Assembly: GCA_036170535.1 (NCBI GenBank)
Contig: JAVHPJ010000116.1
Coordinates: 1 to 64,000, forward strand
Length of the DNA stretch: 64,000 bases
Reading direction: 5' to 3'
From: SSF53 sp036170535
GTDB lineage: Bacteria; Spirochaetota; Leptospiria; Leptospirales; Leptonemataceae
The notes under the pieces were generated by a model. That model was not told the DNA's origin. It did not search any database and saw only the letters and a list, made by a program, of their open reading frames with translations. Positions 15,978 through 23,696 of this stretch are shown here, one piece after another. How positions within the stretch are numbered: the first letter of the stretch is position 1; every line of letters starts with the position of its first letter. Both the position numbers and the translations under genes were made by a program.

Positions 15978-17601
15978 GTCAGTCCGAAAAAAGCCGGCAA
16001 GCTCCGGTCCCGTCACAGCGCCCTCTGCGAACAAAAAAGCAAGCTCGAAAAAGGCTGCGTCGCAAAGCGCGTCGGCCGGCAAAGCGAAGGCCGCGCCAGG
16101 CAAAAAAAAATCCGCCGCCGCGCCCGCGAAAAAAGCGAAACTGACGGCTGCGCCCGCCGCCGCGCAAACGACGCCGACGCCGGATGCCCCGGATTTACAG
16201 CCCATCTTTGGTTCAAACAAACGCGCCCACACGACCGCGCCCCGGGCCGCGCGCACTGTCGCGGCGCCTGCGCGGCGGGCGCCTGCGGAACGCGGCCGGA
16301 GCGACGCCGGGGCGCGCACCGAATTTCCGGCGGACTTCCTGTGGGGCGCGGCCACGTCGGCCACGCAGATTGACGGCGGCGATCGCGCGTCGGACTGGTT
16401 TGCGCACTGCGAAAAAAAAGGCAAGATCCTGGACGGCTCGTCGAGCGTCACGGCCTGCGATCACTGGAACCGATACGAATCCGATTACGTCCTCATGCAG
16501 GATCTGGGACTGAACGCCTATCGCTTTGGCGTGGACTGGTCGCGTTTCCAGGCGGAAGCGGACGCGCCCTTCGATCTGGCCGCGTTGGAACACGTGCGGG
16601 GCATGCTCGCGAGCCTGCGCCGCAAGAAGATCGCGCCGCTGCTCACGCTCTTTCACTTCGCGCTGCCCCAATGGTGGGCGGCGCGCGGCGGCTTTGAAAA
16701 AGAAGAAAACCTGCCGGACTTCCTGCGTTTCTGCGAATTTATCGTCAATGGCCTCGGCGACCTGGTCAGCGACTACATCACGATCAACGAGCCGAACGTC
16801 TACGCGCTCTTGAGCTACGTCGACGGCAAATGGCCGCCGGCGAAATCGGGCCTGACCGGATACATTCAGTCGATGCGGGTGCAACGTAATCTGCTGATTG
16901 CGCACTTTAAACTCTACGACATGATCCGGGAAACCCACGCGCGCCGCGGCTATCAGACTCCGCGCGTTTCGATCGCGAAACATCTGCGCGTCATGGACCC
17001 GCAAAATCCCGCCAGCCGACTGGATCAGGATCGGACCCTGTCGGCCGCCCGGCGTTTTAACTGGCTTTTCTGCGACTGCGTACAGAGCGGCCGGCTGCTG
17101 GGCCCCCTGGGCCGCGATGAAAAAGCGCATGATGGCGCCGCCTGGGATTTTATTGGCGTGAACTATTATACGCGCGATCTGGTCGGCTTTTCCGTGAAAG
17201 CGCTGGGACGCCTTTGCATCGATGTGCAAACAAAGCCGGACTCCGAAAAAAACGATCTGGGGTGGGAAATTTATCCCGAGGGTCTGCTGCGCCTGCTCAG
17301 CGACGTGCACGAACGCTATCATCAGCCGATTCGAATTACCGAAAACGGCCTGGCGGATGCCGCGGATGCGCGGCGCGGCCGGTTTATTCGCGAACACCTG
17401 CGCGCTGTGCGGCGCGCCCTGGCGGCCGGCATTCGCGTGGAAGGCTACTATCACTGGTCGCTGCTCGATAACTTTGAATGGTCGGAGGGCTACACCGCCG
17501 CCTTTGGCCTGATCGCAGTGGACTTCGCCACGCAGCAGCGAACGCTGCGCGCGTCCGCCCGGGATTACGCCGCAATCATCCGGCGCCGCTCCGTCGACTG
17601 A
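15976..17601 (+). CDS. Glycoside hydrolase family 1 with histone-like N-terminal tail
   Basis: 541 residues. Residues 1-112 are Lys/Ala/Pro-rich low-complexity (SSKKAASQSASAGKAKAAPG and similar). The GH1 barrel starts at TEFPADFLWGAATSATQIDG. Both catalytic Glu are present: the acid/base in YITINEPNVYAL and the nucleophile in IRITENGLAD, as is the late HWSLLDNFEWSEGY aglycone-loop motif. It should hydrolyse beta-glucosides or related sugars. No ATG, GTG or TTG occurs in frame between 15976 and the catalytic domain, so the basic tail must be translated if the enzyme is. A tail of this sort is not typical of GH1 and may bind nucleic acid, anionic polymer or the envelope. Confidence 0.9.
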   Translation: MSVRKKPASSGPVTAPSANKKASSKKAASQSASAGKAKAAPGKKKSAAAPAKKAKLTAAPAAAQTTPTPDAPDLQPIFGSNKRAHTTAPRAARTVAAPARRAPAERGRSDAGARTEFPADFLWGAATSATQIDGGDRASDWFAHCEKKGKILDGSSSVTACDHWNRYESDYVLMQDLGLNAYRFGVDWSRFQAEADAPFDLAALEHVRGMLASLRRKKIAPLLTLFHFALPQWWAARGGFEKEENLPDFLRFCEFIVNGLGDLVSDYITINEPNVYALLSYVDGKWPPAKSGLTGYIQSMRVQRNLLIAHFKLYDMIRETHARRGYQTPRVSIAKHLRVMDPQNPASRLDQDRTLSAARRFNWLFCDCVQSGRLLGPLGRDEKAHDGAAWDFIGVNYYTRDLVGFSVKALGRLCIDVQTKPDSEKNDLGWEIYPEGLLRLLSDVHERYHQPIRITENGLADAADARRGRFIREHLRAVRRALAAGIRVEGYYHWSLLDNFEWSEGYTAAFGLIAVDFATQQRTLRASARDYAAIIRRRSVD

Positions 17602-17627
17602 GCCGCACCGGGCGTCCGGGATAGGAC

Positions 17628-17652
17628 GGGCGGCGGCCTGGCGACGCCGCCC
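17628..17652 (+). terminator. GC-rich hairpin after the GH1 gene
   Basis: GGGCGGCG (17628-17635) and CGCCGCCC (17645-17652) form a perfect 8-bp stem 26 bases past the GH1 stop. No T-run follows, so it is only a possible terminator or transcript-end hairpin. Confidence 0.3.
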
Positions 17653-17748
17653 CCGCCGACTCGCGCCATACTGCAGATCTTGAATCCCGGATTGCGGGCC
17701 CGAAAAATACGCGTGCGCGGGAGCGAACGAGCGCCGATATTAGGAGCG

Positions 17749-17961
17749 ATGGCCTGCCCGGAAGACGCAGTCATAATGAATTACAGCCTGGGTCGCCTCC
17801 TGGAGGGACCGGTGCGCCTCCACATTGCGCACTGTAAACGCTGTCGCTCCCGCCTGATCGCTCTTGAAAAATCCCTGCTGGAAGAGGGCGTCGAGCTGCG
17901 CGGACAGGCTTCGGCGGGCTTTGCGATTCAGAAGACTCCGCCGCCCGCCCGCTCAAAGTAA
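17749..17961 (+). CDS. Small protein with HxxxCxxC zinc-finger-like motif
   Basis: 70 residues from ATG 17749 (AGGAG just upstream; a TTG at 17680 would add 23 basic residues). After MACPEDAVIMNYSLGRLLEG comes VRLHIAHCKRCRSRLIALEK: the His-3-Cys-2-Cys spacing is the signature of the zinc-binding anti-sigma (zf-HC2) family, and the preceding Leu/Gly-rich helix fits the same fold. Most relatives are anti-sigma factors next to an ECF sigma gene, but no sigma gene is adjacent here, and no membrane segment follows. It may be an orphan regulator. Real coding status is likely but not certain. Confidence 0.5.
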   Translation: MACPEDAVIMNYSLGRLLEGPVRLHIAHCKRCRSRLIALEKSLLEEGVELRGQASAGFAIQKTPPPARSK

Positions 17962-18063
17962 AGCGCACCTGCCGCAGAGCAGCGCTCTTCGCCCAACGTA
18001 AAACTCTTGCTCTCTCGCTTCCCGGCGAAATTCTCAGCTCGTATGCTACCGTCCCCGGGATTC

Positions 18064-19122
18064 ATGGCGCGTTCGCTCCGACTTATTTTGACCGCGCTCG
18101 CGGCGCTCGCATTCAGCGCCGGCGTCTCGGCCCAGGCCGGGCCGGATCGCCCGCTGCCGCCCCTGCGCATTGACGCTGCCGACGCCGACTCGACTGCGGG
18201 GACGCCGGACGCAACGGAGCGCGCGAGTTCGACGACCGACGCGCCCCGGACCGGCGACGACGCCTCCGGCGCCCCGGTGCGCAGCGGCGCCTCCGGCGAA
18301 AGCGTGCTGGTCGGTCCCGCAGAACTGTATTCGCTCCCCGCAGGCAAGAGTCTGATCCTGCGCTTCCAGGCGACGGACGCGGTCTCCGGCGTCGACGACG
18401 TCTACATTCAGATGAACAACGGCCCTTTCACGCGCAGCGCCAGTCGGCAAGTTGAACTCAAAGACGACGGATTGTATCTGATTCGCTGGTACAGCGTGGA
18501 CCGCGTCGGTAATCGCAGCGTGCAGCAAACGCGCGCCATTCGGATCGACAGTACGCCGCCCGCAGTGCGCTTCGCCCTCGCCGGCAGCCCGCTCGTGCAG
18601 GGCAACGTCGTGGGCGCCGGCGCCGTGTTGTCGCTGAGCGCCGATGATCACGGCGGCGTCGGCGTAAGCGTCCTTGAATGGCGCAAAAGTGAAACGGACG
18701 CCTGGCAGGCGTACGCCGCGCCGATTCGTTTGCGCGACATCGCCGTCGACAACGGCGGCGTGCTGCAGTTTCGCGCGCTCGACCGCCTGAAAAATGAATC
18801 CGCCGCGGGTCTGTTTCATTTTCGCGTGGATGTGACGCCGCCGGCCCTGCCGCGGCTTTTTGACGACGCCGCGCAACCCATTCGCGTGAACGGCCGGGGC
18901 GTGCGCATCCCCGCAGTGGAGGACGGCGCACGCATCGAGTACCGTTTTGGTCAGGACAGTTTTGCACAGATTACTCCGGGCGAACTTCTGCGCTTTCCCA
19001 AAGAAGGCCGTCAGACGCTGACCCTGCGGGCGGTCGATCCCGCCGGCAACGTGCAGGAAAAAACTTTTGAAATTGAAGCCGACTTCTCTGCGCCGCAGAC
19101 GGAATTGCGCACTGAGTCGTGA
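18064..19122 (+). CDS. Exported Ig-like protein with OmpL47-type domains
   Basis: 352 residues. A signal peptide (MARSLRLILTALAALAFSAG, cleavage after SAQA) is followed by a disordered Asp/Ala/Thr linker, then two or three beta-sandwich repeats. These carry the motif seen in Leptospira OmpL47-type domains: TDAVSGVDDVYIQMNNGPF ... YLIRWYSVDRVGNRS, then DDHGGVGVSVLEWRKSE ... LQFRALDRLKNES, then EYRFGQD ... LRAVDPAGNVQ. Each ends with an aDxaGN-like turn and is separated by D-STPP or DVTPP. Such proteins are surface or periplasmic binding modules. ATG 18043 is an alternative start 7 codons upstream. It lies 21 bases before purM. Confidence 0.8.
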   Translation: MARSLRLILTALAALAFSAGVSAQAGPDRPLPPLRIDAADADSTAGTPDATERASSTTDAPRTGDDASGAPVRSGASGESVLVGPAELYSLPAGKSLILRFQATDAVSGVDDVYIQMNNGPFTRSASRQVELKDDGLYLIRWYSVDRVGNRSVQQTRAIRIDSTPPAVRFALAGSPLVQGNVVGAGAVLSLSADDHGGVGVSVLEWRKSETDAWQAYAAPIRLRDIAVDNGGVLQFRALDRLKNESAAGLFHFRVDVTPPALPRLFDDAAQPIRVNGRGVRIPAVEDGARIEYRFGQDSFAQITPGELLRFPKEGRQTLTLRAVDPAGNVQEKTFEIEADFSAPQTELRTES

Positions 19123-19143
19123 GCCGCGCCGCTGAGTCATCCT

Positions 19144-20217
19144 GTGGAATCTAAACCCGTAAGTTATCGCGACGCTGGCGTCGACACGCACGCCGGCCAG
19201 GCTTTTGTTCAGCGTATCAAAAGCGCCGTCCAGAGCACCTATAGCGCAGACGTGATTCACGACCAGGCGGGCTTCGCCGGGCTCTTTGACGCCAGCTCGT
19301 TCAAAGACATGCAGGCGCCCGCGCTGGTAAGTTCCACCGACGGCGTCGGAACCAAGCTCAAGTTGGCCCAGATCTTTGATCGGCACGATACGGTCGGCGT
19401 GGATCTGGTGGCCATGTGCGCGAACGATCTTCTGGTCACGGGCGCTCGCGCGCTGTTCTTTCTCGACTATATCGCCGCCGGCAAACTGAATCAGGAACGC
19501 ATGACGGCGATCGTGGAAGGCGTCGCGCACGGTTGCCGCCAGGCCCGCTGCGCGCTCTTGGGCGGCGAAACCGCGGAACACCCGGACACCATGGCGCCGG
19601 ACGACTACGATCTGGCGGGCTTTGTCGTCGGAGTCGTCGATCGCGCAAAGATCATTAACGGCGCAAATGTGCAGGCCGGCGACGCGGTGATCGGGTTGCC
19701 TTCGTCCGGCGTGCATTCAAACGGCATGTCGCTTGTGCGCCGCGTGTTCTTGAAAAACGGCGTGGAGGCGCCGGATTCCGCGCTGGATCGCGAGTTCTTG
19801 CTGAACGAAATTCTCCTGCGCCCCACGATCATCTACGAAGACGCCGTGCGTCCTTTGCTCGACGAGTCCGCGCCCATTCGCGCGATGGCGCATATTACCG
19901 GCGGCGGCTTCTACGAAAACGCGCCGCGCATGCTGGCCGGGACGCTCGCCATTGAGTTCGACGCAAGCGCCTGGCGTCCGCCCGAATTGTTCAGTCGCAT
20001 TGCCGAGCGCGGCCCGGTCGAACCGCGCGAAATGTTTTCCGTCTTCAATATGGGCATAGGCTTGATGATGATCGTGCCGGCCGCGGACGCCGACGCGGTC
20101 CTCCGGCGCGCGCGCGAGGCCTTTCGCCCCTTTGAGGCCCAGGCTCACGGACAAACGCCCGCCCTGATTGGCCGGGTAATCCCCCGTACCACCGAGCCTG
20201 TCTTAATTCGGTTCTGA
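19144..20217 (+). CDS. purM: Phosphoribosylformylglycinamidine cyclo-ligase PurM
   Basis: PurM (AIR synthetase) closes the imidazole ring in purine synthesis using ATP. 357 residues, with SYRDAGVDTHAGQAFVQRIK at the N-terminus, the ATP-binding stretch STDGVGTKLKLA, MCANDLLVTGARALFFLDY, LGGETAEHPD, and the C-terminal MFSVFNMGIGLMMIV. The start is GTG 19144, placed by family length; there is no strong ribosome site. The neighbouring OmpL47-like gene and rlmN are functionally unrelated. A short stem GGCG/CGCC followed by five T (20222-20237) directly after the stop may terminate it. Confidence 0.96.
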   Translation: MESKPVSYRDAGVDTHAGQAFVQRIKSAVQSTYSADVIHDQAGFAGLFDASSFKDMQAPALVSSTDGVGTKLKLAQIFDRHDTVGVDLVAMCANDLLVTGARALFFLDYIAAGKLNQERMTAIVEGVAHGCRQARCALLGGETAEHPDTMAPDDYDLAGFVVGVVDRAKIINGANVQAGDAVIGLPSSGVHSNGMSLVRRVFLKNGVEAPDSALDREFLLNEILLRPTIIYEDAVRPLLDESAPIRAMAHITGGGFYENAPRMLAGTLAIEFDASAWRPPELFSRIAERGPVEPREMFSVFNMGIGLMMIVPAADADAVLRRAREAFRPFEAQAHGQTPALIGRVIPRTTEPVLIRF

Positions 20218-20299
20218 TGCCGGCGGATCGCCTTTTTGCGGCTGGCCGGCCGACCTCCCGCGCTTATTTTGAATAGTCTCCCGGCGTCGCCGTCGGGAA

Positions 20300-21361
20300 A
20301 TGGCGCAGGCCATGAATGCGACCGCCGCTCACATCCTGAAAGGCAAAAGCCTGTCGGAGCTCGAAGCCTTTTTCGAGTCGATTGGCGAGCCGCGTTATCG
20401 CGCGAAGCAGGCCTTTCGTCGAATTAACAAACACCTCGCCGTCTCGCTGGACGAGTTCACCGAGTTCCCGCTCGAACTGCGCAATCGCCTCCGGGACCTG
20501 GACGCCCTGCCGGAGCTGACGATGGGCAAAAGCGACCTGGATCCCTCCGGCACGGAAAAGGCCCTGTTTGAACTGCCGGCCGAGCGTTCCGGCCGCGACC
20601 GGGCCGTGGAAGCGGTCTGGATTGTTTCCGAAAATCGGCGCACCGTGTGCATCAGCTCCCAGGCCGGCTGCACGCTGAACTGCTCCTTCTGCGCCACGGG
20701 CGTACTCGAATTTAAAGGCAACCTGGAAACCTGGCAGATTGTGGACCAGGTCTACAGCCTGATGCGCAAGCGCGGCGAGCGCTGCACCAACGTGGTCTTT
20801 ATGGGCATGGGCGAACCCTTCCATAACTACGAGAACGTCATTCGCGCCGCGCGCATTCTACATCATCCGGACGGCCTGAACCTGGGCGCGCGGCATATTA
20901 CCATCAGCACCGCCGGCGTGGTTCCTTCCATCGAACGCTTTCTGGCGAATCGCGAACCGTTTAATCTGGCGATTTCGCTGAATCATCCGGATCCGGTGGA
21001 ACGCAGTCATATAATGGATATTAATAAAAAACATCCACTGCCGGAATTGATCGAAGTGGTGAAACGTTATACGCGCGAGCTGGATACGCGCATCACCTTC
21101 GAATACGTTCTGATTCCCGGCGTAAACATGGGCGCGGAAAACGCAAAAAAGCTGATTAAACTTACGCGCAATATTCGCTGCAAAATCAATCTGATTCCGC
21201 TGAACACCAACCTGCACGGCTGGCGGCGTCCCACAGATGAAGAAGTTCACGAATTTCAAAACCTGCTGCTGGAAGCCAACCTGCCCGTTTTTAATCGCGG
21301 TTCGCCGGGTTTATCGATAAACGGAGCCTGCGGCATGTTGGCCTTGAAGAGCGCGAGCTGA
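20300..21361 (+). CDS. rlmN: 23S rRNA (A2503)-C2 / tRNA (A37) methyltransferase RlmN
   Basis: A radical-SAM enzyme that methylates C2 of A2503 in 23S rRNA. 353 residues. The cluster-binding CxxxCxxC is GCTLNCSFCATG near residue 130; VVFMGMGEPFHNYENV is the family GEP motif. The resolving Cys is in the C-terminal SINGACGMLAL, and the methyl-carrying Cys is near the N-terminal half of the protein as in RlmN/Cfr. ATG 20300 is taken; ATG 20312 is possible. RlmN rather than Cfr is inferred from the general context of a housekeeping gene. Confidence 0.94.
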   Translation: MAQAMNATAAHILKGKSLSELEAFFESIGEPRYRAKQAFRRINKHLAVSLDEFTEFPLELRNRLRDLDALPELTMGKSDLDPSGTEKALFELPAERSGRDRAVEAVWIVSENRRTVCISSQAGCTLNCSFCATGVLEFKGNLETWQIVDQVYSLMRKRGERCTNVVFMGMGEPFHNYENVIRAARILHHPDGLNLGARHITISTAGVVPSIERFLANREPFNLAISLNHPDPVERSHIMDINKKHPLPELIEVVKRYTRELDTRITFEYVLIPGVNMGAENAKKLIKLTRNIRCKINLIPLNTNLHGWRRPTDEEVHEFQNLLLEANLPVFNRGSPGLSINGACGMLALKSAS

Positions 21362-21435
21362 GCGCATCCGTAAAACTGCGTTCTCGGTTTACAATTCAGC
21401 CGCCCTTTCCAATTTGCGCCATGGAGAACGCCCTT

Positions 21436-21765
21436 ATGAACGGACAGGAACGACGCGCGGCCATACGAGTGAAGTATTCCAGCCCGATTAACGTCGGGCC
21501 GGCCAATTACCGGCATGTAGCCACGCACGACATCAGCCGCCGCGGGATCAAATTTGATTACCCCGAAGCCCTGAATAACGGCGATATCCTGGATATTGAA
21601 TTTAAAGACGCGTACGAGCGGCGCATGAATGCGAAGTGCCGGGTCGTGCGCGTCGACCGCTCCGACGATATTCCGGGCGAGCCGCGCTTTTTGATTGGCG
21701 CGGAATTCCTGGATACCAATACTGAGTTGTTGAGCTTTATCGATACGATTTCCGGCGCCTTCTGA
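21436..21765 (+). CDS. PilZ-domain protein
   Basis: A 109-residue single PilZ domain. The c-di-GMP binding elements are both present: RRAAIRVKY (RxxxR) at the N-terminus and HDISRRGIKF (D/NxSxxG) about 30 residues later, followed by strands of the six-stranded barrel (LDIEFKD, AKCRVVRVDR, FLIGAEFLD). It probably binds cyclic di-GMP and acts as an adaptor. ATG 21436 is preferred because GGAGAA lies 8 bases upstream; ATG 21421 would add five residues. The window also holds a class III cyclase but no GGDEF or EAL protein. Confidence 0.88.
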   Translation: MNGQERRAAIRVKYSSPINVGPANYRHVATHDISRRGIKFDYPEALNNGDILDIEFKDAYERRMNAKCRVVRVDRSDDIPGEPRFLIGAEFLDTNTELLSFIDTISGAF

Positions 21766-21826
21766 GCGGGGCCGACTCTGGCGCGGACAGCCGAACGCGG
21801 GCAAAGCGCCGCGCGCTCTCGGTCGC

Positions 21827-22213
21827 TCAGCGGCGGAAAATTCGATCGAACAAATCTTGCAACCACGCAAGCAGGCGGCCCAAAAAGCCCGGCCGCGAGT
21901 AACGATCCAACAAGCGGTCCACGCGGTCCATTTCGTCGGGCGAAAACTCCAGACGGGTGACGTTTTCGTCCACTTCCATCATCAGACGTTCCTTTTTGTC
22001 GCGAACGTCGACCATGCGCCCTTCGATCGACTCCCAACCCAGTTCCCGCGCGCTCTGCAAGCGGCGAAAGCCGGCGATCAGTCGGTTCTCGGGATCGATC
22101 AAAATCGGCTGCAGCAAACCAAGACGCCGCATGGACTCCTTGAGCTCGGAGATATCGCCAGGGTCTTTGCGCACCCGCGGCGGAATCCGTATGTCTGCGA
22201 TACGCACTCTCAT
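21827..22213 (-). CDS. Short ParB/sulfiredoxin-fold protein
   Basis: 128 residues with only the N-terminal ParB-type nuclease/CTPase-like domain: MRVRIADIRIPPRVRKDPGD, LKESMRRLGLLQPILID, and LIAGFRRLQSARELGW, where GxRRxxA/S is the ParB box II. A basic helical tail (LGRLLAWLQDLFDRIFRR) replaces the helix-turn-helix and dimer domains of chromosomal ParB, so it is not the segregation protein. The start is 8 bases after the gltA stop on the same strand, so it is probably co-transcribed with citrate synthase. Function unknown. Confidence 0.75.
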   Translation of the reverse strand: MRVRIADIRIPPRVRKDPGDISELKESMRRLGLLQPILIDPENRLIAGFRRLQSARELGWESIEGRMVDVRDKKERLMMEVDENVTRLEFSPDEMDRVDRLLDRYSRPGFLGRLLAWLQDLFDRIFRR

Positions 22214-22221
22214 GGGCTTGC

Positions 22222-23508
22222 TCAGCGCTGATCCAGGCTCGTATAGTCGCGCGACACGGCGCCCTGATACACCTGCCGCGGGCGGCCGATTTTCGTGCTC
22301 GGATCTTCAATCATTTCTTTCCAGTGCGCAAGCCAGCCCGGCATGCGGCCCAGTGCGAACATGACTGTGAACATTTCCGTGGGAATGCCGATGGCGCGAT
22401 AGATGATGCCGGAATAGAAGTCGACATTGGGATAGAGCTTGCGCTCCACAAAATAATCATCCGAAAGCGCCGCTTCTTCGAGTTGCTTTGCAATATCAAG
22501 CAGCGGGTCTTTTACGCCGAGCTTGAGCAAGACTTCGTCGCAGGCTTTTTTAATGATTCGCGCGCGCGGATCAAAGTTCTTATACACGCGGTGGCCAAAG
22601 CCCATCAAGCGGAAGGTCGAGTTCTTGTCCTTCGCCAGTTCGACGTAGCGGGCGACATTGCCGCCGTCCGAGTGAATGCGCTCCAGCATTTCGATTACAG
22701 CCTGGTTTGCGCCGCCGTGCAGCGGGCCCCACAGGGCGCAGACGCCGCTGGCAATCGTGGCGTAGAGATTGGCGCGGCTGGAGCCGACCAGACGGACCGT
22801 AGACGTGGAACAGTTTTGCTCGTGATCGGCGTGCAGGATCAACAATAGATCCAGAGCGCGCTCAACCACCGGGTCGACTTCGTAGTCTTCCGCCGGCACG
22901 GAGAACATCATGTTGAGAAAGTTGCCCACATACGAAAGGGAATTTCGCGGATATACCATCGGCTGGCCGATTGATTTTTTGTGAGAATACGCGGCGATCG
23001 TGGGCGTTTTTGCAATCAGGCGCGTAATTGAAATTTCCCGGTGATTGGGATTCAGCGGATCCGAAGAATCCGTATAATACCCGGACAGAGTGCAGATCAT
23101 GGACGAGAGGATCGCCATGGGATGCGAGTCCTTGGGAAAGCCGTCGTAGAGGCGCTTCAAGTCCTCGTGAATCATGGTGTGAATTGTAATATTGCGCCGA
23201 TAATCCTCAAATTGCTTCTTGCTGGGGAGCTCGCCGTAAATCAGTAGATAACAAACCTCGAGGAAGGTGGACTTTTCCGCAAGCTGCTCGATCGGGTAGC
23301 CGCGATAACGGAGGATGCCCTGTTCGCCGTCGAGAAACGTGATGGAGCTTTCCGTTCCGCCCGTATTCATGTAGCCGTCATCGAGGGTGATAACGCCGGA
23401 TTGGCCGCGCAGCTTCGATATATCGACTGCAACCTCGCCTTCCGTGCCGACGATCACCGGCAGTTCGTGTTCCTTTCCGCCAACAGACAGCTTTGCGGTA
23501 TCCGCCAT
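22222..23508 (-). CDS. gltA: Citrate synthase
   Basis: 428 residues of the type II (GltA hexameric) citrate synthase: condenses oxaloacetate and acetyl-CoA. The N-terminal beta domain contains DDGYMNTGGTESSITFLDGE and YRGYPIEQLA. Catalytic residues are in LILHADHEQNCSTSTVR (His), WGPLHGGANQ (His) and the later Asp in KLYPNVDFYSG; MGFGHRVYKNFDPRA binds CoA. ATG 23508 is chosen because GGAGGA is 9 bases upstream; ATG 23517 sits directly on that site. A GTGCA/TGCAC palindrome lies just upstream (23533-23545). It is transcribed toward a ParB-like gene 8 bases downstream. Confidence 0.95.
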   Translation of the reverse strand: MADTAKLSVGGKEHELPVIVGTEGEVAVDISKLRGQSGVITLDDGYMNTGGTESSITFLDGEQGILRYRGYPIEQLAEKSTFLEVCYLLIYGELPSKKQFEDYRRNITIHTMIHEDLKRLYDGFPKDSHPMAILSSMICTLSGYYTDSSDPLNPNHREISITRLIAKTPTIAAYSHKKSIGQPMVYPRNSLSYVGNFLNMMFSVPAEDYEVDPVVERALDLLLILHADHEQNCSTSTVRLVGSSRANLYATIASGVCALWGPLHGGANQAVIEMLERIHSDGGNVARYVELAKDKNSTFRLMGFGHRVYKNFDPRARIIKKACDEVLLKLGVKDPLLDIAKQLEEAALSDDYFVERKLYPNVDFYSGIIYRAIGIPTEMFTVMFALGRMPGWLAHWKEMIEDPSTKIGRPRQVYQGAVSRDYTSLDQR

Positions 23509-23696
23509 TCGAGTCATTCCTCCGTTACAGGTGCATGCTGCACGCCTGATTCAGACATGCAGCCGCGCTCGGGAGTTTTCTGAAATGGGACCGCCCGGCC
23601 GTCAATCCGGTAAATCAAAGGCGTGCGAAAAATGCTGGCCCGAGGCGGCCGCACCGCGTCCAGTGAGCCTGAACCGGCCGCGGCGCATGGCGCTGC

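Noticed and set aside
16213..17454. 413-codon minus-strand frame under GH1
   Set aside because: Antisense to a GH1 gene with both catalytic Glu; no domain of its own.
18046..19716. 556-codon minus-strand frame under the Ig-like gene and purM
   Set aside because: Antisense to purM motifs; His/Arg-rich translation without structure.
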